Positions 48,601 to 59,435 of a stretch of 64,000 bases of DNA are shown here, in pieces. This stretch comes from Tetracentron sinense (lineage: Eukaryota > Streptophyta > Magnoliopsida > Trochodendrales > Trochodendraceae). Below the pieces are notes generated by a model. That model saw only the letters and a program-made list of their open reading frames with translations. It was not told where the DNA came from and made no database searches. Position numbers and translations under genes: made by a program. The stretch is taken from positions 28,023,445 to 28,087,444 of the forward strand of contig CM026570.1 in the NCBI GenBank assembly GCA_015143295.1, written 5' to 3'. Every line of letters starts with the position of its first letter. Positions within the stretch are counted from its first letter, which is position 1.

Positions 48601-51600
48601 TTCTTATAGTGCATGTATTTTAATATATCCTAATCGTTAGACTTGGTTTCAAGGGTATCCAAGTCCATTTGCCTTATTTGGGCACTGAGAAGGCCGAGGG
48701 CCAAGTTTCTGAGATATGCTTTGGCCAAACCTACCACCTTCTACCAAATCCAAACCAGGGGTTGGATTTTGATTCCGTTTCTTCTTAGGCATGTATTTCA
48801 ATATATCCAAAATATTGGAGTTGGTTTCAAGGGAATCTGAGGCCGTTTGCCCAATTTGGGCACCGAGAAGGCCGAAATCCATGTTTTTCAAGTATGCTTT
48901 AGCCTAAACCTACCACCTTCCACCCAATCCAAACCGGGGGTCGGATTTCAATCCCGTTTCTTCTAGCCCATCTATTTCAATATATCCTAAGTGTTGGAGT
49001 TGTTTTCGAGGAAATCCATGGCCGTTTGCCCAATTTGGGCACCGAGAAGGTCAAAATCCATGTTTCTCAAGTATGCTTGCCCTAAACCTACCACCTTCCA
49101 CCAACTCCAAACCGAAGGTCGGATTTCAATCTCATTTCTTCTAACGGGTGTATTTTAATATATCCTAAGTGTTGGAGTCAGTTTCGACCGATTCCGAGGC
49201 CATGTGCCCAAATTGGGCTTCGAGAAGTCCGAAATCTATGTCTCTCTAGTATGCTTTGGCCTCAACCTACCACCTTCCGCCAAATCCAAACAGGGGGTCG
49301 GATTTCGATCCTGTTTCTTCTAGCGCATGAATTTCAATGTAACAAAATTTTTAGAGTTGGTTTTGAGGGCATCTAAAGCCGTTTTCCTAATTTGGGTACT
49401 GAGAAGGTCGGAAGCCATGCATGTTTCTCAAGTATACTTCGGCCTAAACAAACAAACGTCCACCAAAATCAAACCGGGGGTCGGATTTTGATCCCATTTC
49501 TGTAGCGTATGTATTTTAATATATCATAAGTGTTGGAATTATTTTTGAGGGAATCCGAGACCGTTTATCCAATTTGGGCACCGAGAAGGCCGAAATCCAT
49601 GTTTCTCAAGTATGCTTTGGCCTAAACCTACCATCTTCAACTAAATGCAAAACAGTGGTTAGATTTCGATCTCATTCCTTCTAGCATGTGTATTTGAATA
49701 TTTCCTAAGTGTTTGAGTCAGTTTCTAGCAATTCCGAGGCCGTGTACCCGATTTGGGCACCGGCAAGGCCGAAATTCATGTGTCTCAAGTATGCTTTGGC
49801 CTAAACTTACCACCATCCACCAAATCTAAACCGGGGGTTGGATTTCGATTCCGTTTCTTTTAGTGGATGTATTTCAATATATCCTAAATGTTGGAGTTGG
49901 TTTCAAGGGAATCTGAGGCCGTTTGCCCGATTTGGGTATCAAGAAGTCCGTAATCCATGTTTCTCAAATATGCTTTGGCCTAAACCAACTACTTTCCACC
50001 AACATCAAACCGAGGTCTAGAATTTGATTATGTTTCTTCTAGCACTTGTATTTTAACATATCCTAAGTGTTAGAGTCAGTTTCGAGCGATTTCGAGGCCG
50101 TGTGCCCAAATTGGGCTCTAAGAAGGCCGGAATCCATGTTTCTCGAGTATGCTTTGGCCTAAACCTACCACCTTCTACCAAATCAAAACCGGAGTTGGAG
50201 TTCGATCCTGTTTCTTCTAGTGGTCGTATTTCAATATATCCTAAGTATTGGAGTTGGTTTCGAGGGAATCCAGGGCCGTTTGCCCGATATGGGCACCAAG
50301 AAGGCCGAAATCCATGTTTCTCAAGTATTCTTTACCCTAAACCTATCACTTTCCACCAAATCTAAACCGAGGGTTGGATTTTAATCTCATTTCCTTTAGC
50401 CCATGTATTTCAATATATCCTAAGTATTGGAGTTGGTTTAGAGGGAATCTGGGGCAATTTGCCCAATTGAGGCATCGAGAAGGTCGAAATCCATGTTTCT
50501 CGAGTATGCTTTGGCCTAAACCTACCACTTTCTACCAAATCCAAACCAGAGGTCGAATTTTGATCATGTTTCTTCTAGTGCTTGTATTTCAATATATCCT
50601 AAGTGTTGGAGTTGGTTTCGAGAGAATCTGAGGCCGTTTGCCCGATTTGGGCTCCAAGGAGAACGAAATCGATGTATCTCATGTATGCTTTGGCCTAAAT
50701 CTACCACCTTGCACCAAATCCAAACCGGGGGTTGGATTTTGATCCTGTTTCTACTAACACATGTATTTTAAAATATTCTAAGTGTTGGAGTCAATTTCGA
50801 GCAATTTCGAGGCCGTGTGCCAGATTTGGGAACCGAGAAGGTCGAAATCCTTATTTCTCAAGGATGCTTTGACCTGAACCTACCACCTTGCTCCAAATTC
50901 AAACCAGGGGTCGGACTTCGATCCTTTTTCTTCTATCCCATGCATTTTAATATATCCTAAGTGTTGGATTTGGTTTTGAGGTAATCCGAGGTCAGTTGCC
51001 CGATTACGGCACCGAGAAAGCCGGAATTCATGCATGTTTCAAAAGTGTACTTTGGCCTAAACCAACAAACACCCACAAAATCTGAACTGGGGGTCGGATT
51101 TTAATGTCATTTCTTTTAACGCGTGTATTTTAATATATCCTAGGTGTTGGAGTCGGTTTCAAGCGATTCGAAGGCCATGTGTCCGATTTGGGCACCGAGA
51201 AGCCGAAATGCATGTTTCTCTGGTATGCTTTAGCCTAAACCTAACACCTTTCACCAAATCCAAACTAGGGGTCAGTTTTTAATCTTGTTTCTTCTAGCAT
51301 GTGTATTTTAATTAACTCTAAGTGTTGATGTCTGTTTTGAGCGATTCCGAGGCTGCGTGCTGGATTTGGGAACCGAGATGGGCAAAATCCAGGTTTCTCC
51401 AGTATGCATTGGCCTAAACCTACCACCTTCCTCCAAATCAAAATCAGGGGTCGAATTCTGATCCCATTTCTTCTAGTGCATGCATTTCAATATATCCTAA
51501 GTGTTGGATTTGGTTTCGAGGGAATCCGAGGCCGTTTGCCGATTTGGGCATCGACAAAGCCAAAATCCATCCATGGATCTAAAGTTTACTTCGGCCTAAA

Positions 51601-53973
51601 CCAACAAACGCCCACCAAATCCGAACCGGGGGTCGTATTTCAAGGTAGTTTCTTCTAACGCGTGTATTTTAATATATCATAAGTGTTGGATTCGGTTTCA
51701 AGCAATTCTGAGGCTGTGTGCCCGATTTGGGCACCGAAAAGGCCGAAATCCATGTTTCTCAAGTATGCTTTAGCTTAAACCATCCACCTTCCAGGAAATC
51801 AAAACCAGGGGTCGGATTTTGATCTCATTTTTTCTAGTGCATGTATTTCATTATATCCTAAGTGTTGGTGTTGGTTTCGAGGGAATCAAAGGCCATTTGC
51901 CCGATTTGGGCACCGAGAAGGCCGAAATCAATATTCCTCAATTATGCTTTGGCCTAAACCTACCACCTTCCACGAAATCCAAACCGAGGGTCGGATTTTG
52001 ATCCCGTTTTTTCTGGTGTATGTATATTAATATATCCTAAATGTTGGAGTTGGTTTCAAGGGAATCCGAGGCCGTTTGCACGATTTGGGTACCGAGAAGG
52101 CCGAAATCCATGTTTCTCAAGTATGTTTTGGCCTAAACCTACCACCTTCCTCCAACTCCAAACCGGGGGTCAAATTTAGATCCCATTTCTTCTAGCACCT
52201 TTATTTTAATGTATCCTAAGTGTTGGAGTTGGTTTTGTGCGATTTCCAGACCATGTGTCTGATTTGGGCACCGAGAAGTCCGGAATCCATGTTTCTCAAG
52301 TATGCTTTCGCCTAAACCTACCACCTTCCTCCAACTCCAAACCGGGGGTCGAATTTAGATCTCATTTCTTCTAGCAAGTGTATTCTAATGTATCCTAAGT
52401 TTTGGAGTCGGTTTCGTGCGATTCCGGGACCGTGTTCGATTTGGGCACTGAGAAGACCGAAATCCATGCAGGTTTCTCAAGTATACTTCGGCCTAAACTA
52501 GCAAAGGCCCACCAAATTAAAACCTGGGGTTGGATTTCGATGCCATTTCTTCTAACACGTGTATTTTAATATATCATAAGTGTTTGATCGATTTCGAGCG
52601 ATTCCGATGTCGTGTGCCTGATTTGGGCACCGAGAAGGCCGAAATCAATGTTTCTCAAGTATGCTTTGCCCTAAACCTACCACCTTCCACCAAAACCAAA
52701 TCGGGGGTCGGATTTCGATGCTGTTTCTTCCAACGCACATATTTTAATATATCCAAAGTATTGAAGTTAGTTTCGAGCAATTCCGATATTGTTTGCTCGA
52801 TTTGGGCACCGAGAAGGTCAAAATCCATGTTTCTCAAGTATGCTTTACCCTAAACTTACCACCTTCCACCAAATCCAAACTGGGGGTTGGATTTGGATCT
52901 CGTCTCTTTTAGCACGTGTATTTCAATATATTCTAAGTGTTGGAATCGGTTTCGATGGAATCCGGGGCAATTTGCCCTATTTAGGCATTAAGAAGGCCGA
53001 AATCCATGTTTCTCAAGTTTGCTTTGGCCTGAACCTACCACCTTCCACCAAATCCAAACCGGGGGTCGGATTTCGATCATGTTTCTTTTAGCAGGTGCAT
53101 TTTAATATATCCTAAGTATTGGAGTCGGTTTCGAGTGATTCTGATGCCGTTTGCTCGATTTGGGCACCGAGAATGCTGAAATCCATGTTTCTCAAGTATG
53201 AATGGCCTAAACCTACTACTTTCCACCAAATCCAAACCGGGGTCAGAATTCGATCCCATTTCTTCTACCGTGTGTATTTCAAAATTTCCTAAGTGTTGGT
53301 GATGGTTTCGAGGGAATCTGAGGCCGTTTGCCCGATTTAGGTACCGAAAGGACGAAATCGATATTTCTCAAGTATGCTTTGGCCTAAACTTACCACCTTG
53401 CACCAAATCCAAACCGGGCGTTGGATTTTGATCTTGTTTCTACTAGCACATCTATTTTAATATATCCTAAGTGTTGGAGTCAGTTTTGAGCAATTTTGAG
53501 GCCATGTGCCGGATTTGGGAACCGAGAAGGCCAAAATCCTTATTTCTCAAGGATGCTTTGGCCTAAACCTACCACCTTACACCAAATCCAAACCGGGGGT
53601 CTGATTTTGATGCCGTTTCTTCTAATGCATATATTTTAATATATCATAAGTGTTAGAGTCTTTTTCGAGCGATTCCATTGCCGTGTGCTTGATTTGGGCA
53701 CCGAGAAGGCCGAAATCTATGTTTTTGAACTATGCTTTGTCGTAAACTTACCACTTTCCACCAAATCCAAACCGGGGGTCGAAATTCGATCCTGTTTCTT
53801 CTAGCACGTTTATTTAAACATATCCTAAGTGTTGGAGTCAGTTTCGAGCGATTCCGAGGCCATGTGCCCAATTTGGGCACTAAGAAGGCCAAAATCCATG
53901 TGTCTCAAGTATGCTTTGGCCTAAACATACCACCTCCCACGAAATCAAAACCGGGGGTCAGATTTCGATCCCA
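45616..53973 (-). repeat. Satellite array 3, ~179-bp monomers
   Basis: About 47 monomers in the orientation of array 2, starting in nearly the phase at which array 2 stops. It contains a seven-monomer tandem duplication (see next entry) and single monomers with the 'catgcatg' extension. It ends within the 'ggatttcgatccca' block at ~53973. Confidence 0.95.
46480..48995 (-). repeat. 1,258-bp tandem duplication of seven monomers
   Basis: 46480-47737 and 47738-48995 differ at only a handful of bases, far less than neighbouring monomers do. The shift of 1,258 is constant along the block. It marks recent unequal crossing-over or amplification. Confidence 0.9.
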
Positions 53974-54830
53974 AATAGACAAGCAACATGATGCAAAATG
54001 GCCGAGACCCTACCCGGGAGCCTGTTGCCTCATGGTCGAGATCCTGCCTGGTAGCCTGGTGCAACATGGCCGTGACCCTGCCCGGGAGCCTGGTGCAACA
54101 TGGCCGAGAGCCTAGCCGAGCACCATAATGCAACATGGTCAAGACCCTTCCTGGGAGCCTGATGCAACATGGCTGAGACCCTGTCCGGGAGCCTGATGCA
54201 ATATGGCCGAGACCCTGCTTGGGAGCCTGTTGCAACATGACCGAGTATCCTGATGCAACATGGCCGAGAGCCTGTTGCAACATGATCGAGCATCCTGATG
54301 CATCATAGCCAAGAGCCTGTTGCAACATGACCGAGCATCCTGATGCAACATGGCCGAGAGCCTGTTGCGACTGAGCATCCTGATGCATCATGGCCAAGAG
54401 CCTGTTGCGACATTACCGAACATCTTGTTGCGACATCATCGAGCATCCTGATGCAACATGGCCGAGAGCCTGATGCAACATGACTGGGCACCCTGATGCA
54501 ACATTGCTGGGTACCCTGATGCAACATGGCAGGCCACCCTGATGCAACATGGCCGAGAGCCTGATGCAACATTACTGGGCACCCTGATGCAACATGGCTG
54601 AGAGCCTGATGCAACATGACTGGGCACCCTGAAGCAACCTCTCTAAGCACCCTGAAGCAACATTGTTGAGCACCCTGATGCAAGATTGCTGAGCACCTTG
54701 ATGCAACATGACGGAGCACCCTGATGCAACATGGTCGAGCACCCTGTTGCAACCTGGCTGAGAGCTTGATGCAACATAACCATGTACCTTGATGCAACAT
54801 GTTGGGCAACTAGAATGAACAGGGTGAGCT
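53974..54830. repeat. Minisatellite with 22-23-bp units
   Basis: Units of the type 'cctgatgcaacatggccgaga' repeat about 35 times, with a longer 34-bp composite form at the left end ('cctgcccgggagcctggtgc'). Open frames of up to 168 residues on the minus strand are repeat-derived. Confidence 0.85.
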
Positions 54831-55215
54831 TATCGGCATGCTTTGGGCCCCCGCGATGATGGATTGACTTCGATGCTCATAAAGGTGCATCAGTCTCTTT
54901 CCGGAGCAGCTCTCTTTAGGCCTCCGCGATGATGAATTAACTTCGATGCTCATAAAAGGTGCATCAATCTCCTTCTTGAGTGGCTTGCTTTGGGCCTCCA
55001 CGATGATGGATTGACTTTGATGCTCATAAAGGTGCATCAGTCTCCTTCCTAAGCAGCTTGCTTTGGGCCTCCGCGATGATGGATTGACTTCGATGCTCAT
55101 AAAGGTGCATCAGTCTCCATCCTGAGCGGCTTGTTTGTGGCCTCCACGATGACGGATTGACTTCGATGCTCATAAAGGTGCATCAGTCTCTTTCTAGAGC
55201 GACTTGCTTTGGGCC
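54831..55215. repeat. Minisatellite with ~74-bp units, five copies
   Basis: The block 'gatggattgacttcgatgct' followed by 'cataaaggtgcatcagtctc' recurs near 54853, 54927, 55000, 55073 and 55148. No gene is evident. Confidence 0.85.
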
Positions 55216-55558
55216 TAAGGTAAGAAGGGTAGGATGGCTTATACGCACTAAGCGGATTGTTTGTAATTCCTCGGTTTGGTGTCTCTGTATTTTCACCTTA
55301 CTCAAAAGTTTGGCGAGTCATAGTTCGTTGACTGAGGCATAGGCTTACAATACATGATTGTGCATGAGTGGATCTTGGTTCGTGTGCGTTAGTGGGCTCC
55401 CTGTTTGTACAGCTAACCATTGACGCCCATTCCTTTTCACATTGTTGGTTGGATTCCTGATCCGATTTCTTCCCCCTCTTGCCTTTTCCATTCTCATGTA
55501 GCAACATCCTTCCCCTTGAAATCACTTACACATGCCATGTTGTCTTGGCCTTGATTAG
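55216..55558. other. Unassigned sequence
   Basis: I recognise no repeat, transposon end or coding region here. It separates the minisatellites from the family B LTR and shares nothing obvious with the rest of the window. Confidence 0.4.
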
Positions 55559-55763
55559 TGTAGAACCCCAGACATAGTACTTTTATAGCCAATTTTCCTT
55601 TAACATAGTACAATTAATAAATAAAGGAGAAATTAAAATTTCTTAAATGTCAAAAATGTTCCTTTTCAAATGACGAACCCAACACAAGTTGAATCGTTAA
55701 AATCCGACAAACGAGTCAAAAGATATGACCAAAATAGTAAAATGGGTCAAAACCTACAGAGAA

Positions 55764-55975
55764 CCGATCGCTTGGTCACGAGAAGGATCGATTGGTTCAC
55801 AACGATCGATCGGTCCAAATCAGCGATCGCTCGGTCCACAATCGGTCAATCGGTAGCTATCGACTGGTTAACTTTTTTTGTATGGGGAAAATTTTTAGAG
55901 AGCATGTTTTTGACCGAGAGCTCGGTCAAGAACACCGATCGCTCGGTATTTACCACCGATCGATTGGTATATTGC
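55764..55975 (+). promoter_or_regulatory. Dyad-motif cluster, family B 5' LTR
   Basis: ACCGATCGCTTGGT, CGATCGATCGGT, GCGATCGCTCGGT, CACCGATCGCTCGGT and related dyads, with the same 'ctatcgactggtt' and 'gcatgtttttgaccga' spacers as family A. Confidence 0.6.
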
Positions 55976-56875
55976 GTTTTGCAAAAATTTCAGTATGGGC
56001 TTTTTCTTCTTTTGGGCGTTAAACCCTTTCTTATTAAGGCTTGCCCGAGCCTTTAAGGCTTCATTCACCATAGTTAGAGTGTTTTGAGAGATAGAGAGAG
56101 GAGAAAGGGGTTTCCAAACCTAGGGTTTGCATTTGAGAAGGAATCAAGGGTTTGAAGACCCTAGATCACTTCAAGCTTGGATTTTCTCAAGCTCACGGTT
56201 CAAGCACTCGTGAGGAGCACGTTCCCCAAGCTAGGGCAGCAACTCCACGCACGTGTTGGAGGGTTTCCTCGCTTCTTCAAGGTCGGTACCTTTTGCTACC
56301 TTCCTAGTTCATACCTTTTCTTCCATTCTTCTTTGCTATTTCCCTAATGTATGAACCTAATAGGAGATGTGATGGAAGTGGTGTGAGAATAGATGTTGGG
56401 CAATGGATGCCGTGTGAATGATGTGATGAATGAAATGGGAAGGGTATTGTACAAATAATAAACATACTTGTGTGTTGTGAATATAAACCCACCTAGAAAA
56501 GTATGATGTAGTTTCTAACGAATAATGTACACACTACGTGTTTGATGAAATGCCAAGGTGAATAAAATGAATTATAAATTAAGAAATGCATGCCTAAACG
56601 CTTATGAAATTGCTAGGGAATATGATAGTGTGATTCCTCGTTTTCCTTAAATTGAATAATTACTACTCGTTCAATTATTGATATGCTATGTGCTATGTGT
56701 TGTTGAAATCCCCAAATGTCACATTTAATTCCAAATGCAAGTATGTACACGATCTCACGAGCACGGCATGCATGACATGGTTTATTGGCATTTTCAAAAA
56801 TAAGGTTTAGAGGTGGGACATGTCTTACGACATGTTTTGCCTCGCTTTTGACAAGAACAAGACAAGCATTCATAA

Positions 56876-56942
56876 AGAAGGGTCTCCCTTCCCTATCAAG
56901 TGCATATCATGAAAGAAGGGTCTCCCTTCCCTATCAAGTGCA
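56876..56942 (+). repeat. Short hairpin repeat in the family B LTR
   Basis: Two copies of 'gaagggtctcccttccctat' plus 'caagtgcat', ~50 bases apart; AAGGG and CCCTT form a perfect small stem. They occupy the LTR region where A and C carry the larger modules. Confidence 0.6.
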
Positions 56943-57255
56943 TCTCACAAGCGCATCTCACAAGTACATGAGCATGTTAAATTCCAAGCAAGCACGCATG
57001 ACACGCTCGACAAGATCAAGCAAGATAAGCATGTCAAGTTTTCAAGCACGCAACGAGTATTTTAAGTCAAGTCAAGTGCACGACTATTTCAAGAGGTTTT
57101 ATCGGCTTTTCTGTGATGCAAGCATGAATATAAATTGCTTTACTTTCCTGTTACTTTATGAACTACTTCCTGCTTTCTATATTGCTATTGTTTTACTATG
57201 ACTGTTGGTTAGTATTTGGTACGCACCGAGTATTCCATGCTCAGCCGTACTTCTT

Positions 57256-57363
57256 ATATCGGCAGGTGATAGCCGAGCGGCTGCTCCTTTTGACATCTGT
57301 ACTCTTAGCCCTTGGGTAGAAGAAGAGTACGTCGAGGAACCTCAGGTCGAGGGCTACTACTAG
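57256..57363 (+). pseudogene. LTR micro-ORF, family B (start codon lost)
   Basis: In the position and frame of the family A micro-ORF, the codons I-S-A-G (ATA where A has ATG) lead into A-P-F-D-I-C and an acidic W-V-E-E-E-Y-V-E-E stretch ending Y-Y before TAG at 57361. The similarity spans both family A (P-L-D-I-C) and family C (W-V-E-E-E-Y). The upstream ATG at 57237 is out of frame because of one extra base. It would not be made from this copy without a non-AUG start. Confidence 0.5.
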
Positions 57364-57671
57364 GTGGTAGATTCTGAGTGATTTACTGTGGGTGTGAGCT
57401 TGAGAGAGTTATACTTATGTATTTTTGGTGGGCCTGTCCGCACCTTCTTTCGTTCCCTTTTTGTATAAAACTTGGATCATGTATATATACACAGAGGTTT
57501 TGTGTTAAACTTTCGTTGTGCTTCGTAGTTATGTTTCCGCTATTATTGTCCTCTATTGTGTATGCTCCAGGTCTATTGCAGGTTATTTTGGTCAAGCAAG
57601 TCATGCAAGTCATGATGAGTCGTCCAAGATTCACTCTAACTCCTAGGGTGGGTTTTGGGTCGCGATAGAAG

Positions 57672-57683
57672 TGGTATCAGAGC
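57672..57683 (+). other. Primer-binding site, family B
   Basis: TGGTATCAGAGC, four bases after the LTR end. Confidence 0.95.
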
Positions 57684-58022
57684 TTAGGCTTTAGGTCTTT
57701 AGGGTCACTTAGAATCTAATACCACGGCTTGACAGGAGCATATGTTAAAAAACAAGTTAGGAAGGAAGAAAGTCGGAAGCAAGTCTTGTTCCAAGTGTAA
57801 GACTAAACTTTAGTCTTAGTCTAAATGGTTGTTTCAACCAAGTACAGGTCTTAGGAACGCTAGAACACCAAGGTATAATATTATAAATACACCGATGGTT
57901 GTGATGCAATGTATATTAGTATTATACAATTAATACAAATTGAACTATTGTGATATGGAATTGTAATGCATTATGGTTTCAAGTTAGACTCATGTGGTGC
58001 TATTGTTCTCAGGAGGTTAGTC

Positions 58023-59293
58023 ATGAGGCGGGGCACACGGGGTCATGGGCCACATACCAGAGCTTCCTCTTCTTCATGGGATGAGGATGAGCAGCCAGAC
58101 CTCTCTTAGGTCTTAGGCTCTATTACTGAGACACTCGCCATACTGGCGGCTCGACAGTCTATGCCGTCATCAGCGGCACCTACTCCACAACCCGCAGCTC
58201 CAGTACATCGTACAACTGGAGTTGAGGCATTTAGGAGATTCAGGCCTCCATCATTACATGGGGTGTGGACCCTCTTGCTGCGGAAGCTTGGATCCTTCAA
58301 TTGGAGAAGATCTTTGCAGTTCTCTCTCCTACAGAGGAAGAGATAGTGGCATGGTCAGTCTTCATGCTAGAAGGTGAAGCACACCATTGGTGGTTGTCCG
58401 CCTTGAGGACGCGAGATTTGACCATGCAAGGTCAACCTTGGACTTGGGATAAGTTCAAGGATACTTTTTATAAGAAGTATTTCCTGGTTGGAGCTCGGGA
58501 AAAGAAGGAAAAGGAGTTCATCAACCTAGAGTAGGGTTCGATGACTGTGGCCGCTTATGAGGCTAAATTCTTAGAGCTCTCTAGATTTACGCCTCACATG
58601 GTTGCCACTGAGGCAATGAAGGCGAGAAGGTTTGAGCAAGGGCTCAAGGATGTTGTGATGGAGAAAGTATCGGCTTTCAGGCACGCTACTTATCCGGAGG
58701 TAGTGGACAAGGCCTTATTGATCGAGCAAATTCTGAAGCCGTGTCCAAGAAGAGAGATTTGGCGAGAGGCCAACCTAGTAGTTCAGCACCTCCAGAGAGG
58801 TGGGCTAGGACCGGCCCTTATCAGTACACGTGGCTAACACCACCTCAGTATGCATGGCTAGCACCACCTATGAGGCCATCTTATGCACCTCCAGTTCCAC
58901 GGTCATACGTGCCTCAGGCGCCACGGCCTTAGGCTCTTCCAGCTCCACGGCTAGTTGCACCTCAAGTGGCGAGGTACGCTCCACCTCTGGCCCCTCCGAC
59001 ATACACATATGAGGTCTACACTTCATGCGGCCGAAGGCACCCGGCAGGAGATTGCCGAAGAGCATCGGGTGGATGTTTTCACTGTGGTCGCCAGGGCCAT
59101 GGGATCAGGGATTGCCCCAGTCGGCATTTACCAGGCCAGTCTCAGGGTATTAGGCCTCCAGCACGCCCAGCAGGATCATACCAAACGTCATCTCAGCCTA
59201 CACGTTCTACACCTCCGCCTCGCCATGTGAACCAGGGGCGAGTTTTTGCCTTGACAAAGGGTGATGCACTTGCATCTGATGATGTGGTTTAAG
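58023..59293 (+). pseudogene. gag, family B
   Basis: Start M-R-R-G-T-R-G-H at 58023. It contains a capsid region (M-D-P-L-A-A-E-A-W-I..., H-H-W-W, V-A-A-Y-E-A-K-F), a Pro-rich linker and a zinc knuckle C-F-H-C-G-R-Q-G-H-G-I-R-D-C near 59070-59112, preceded by a C...G-D-C cluster. Stops include TAG at 58532 and 58930 and TAA at 59290, at places where Gln is expected. Frame changes lie near 58261, 58735 and between 58930 and 58966. It ends at the predicted splice donor after D-D-V-V. Its role would be capsid formation and RNA packaging. Confidence 0.85.
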
Positions 59294-59435
59294 GTACGCT
59301 TTTAGAACTATTCTTTTACCCGCGATTTCATGTTATGCTTTATTCCTTGTGTACGTATGTGGCGTGCTATATATATCTATCTACCTACACATATGATGTT
59401 GATGCATGGATTAACTTAGCTAGTTAAAATTTTAG
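59294..59435 (+). other. Predicted intron between gag and pol, family B
   Basis: 142 bp, AAG|GTACGC ... AATTTTAG|GA, with ATTAAC ending ~20 bases before the acceptor. Removal shifts frame by one and joins Gag to G-T-L-L-V-N-E-C-L-A-R of protease. The length differs from family A, but the exon boundary is at the identical codon and phase. Confidence 0.7.

Larger units (their letters stand above)
55559..57667 (+). mobile_element. 5' LTR, family B
   Basis: TGTAGAACCCC...GGGTCGCGATA, 2,109 bp; the expected terminal CA has become TA. Alignable with family A at its start, dyad cluster, GAGTATTCCATGCTCAG block and end, but the 69-bp modules are replaced by a different short hairpin repeat. Confidence 0.85.

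Noticed and set aside
54303-54809. 168-residue minus-strand frame rich in Met, Leu, His, Gln and Cys-Cys
   Set aside because: It is wholly made of the 22-23-bp minisatellite; overlapping frames exist in the other phases too.
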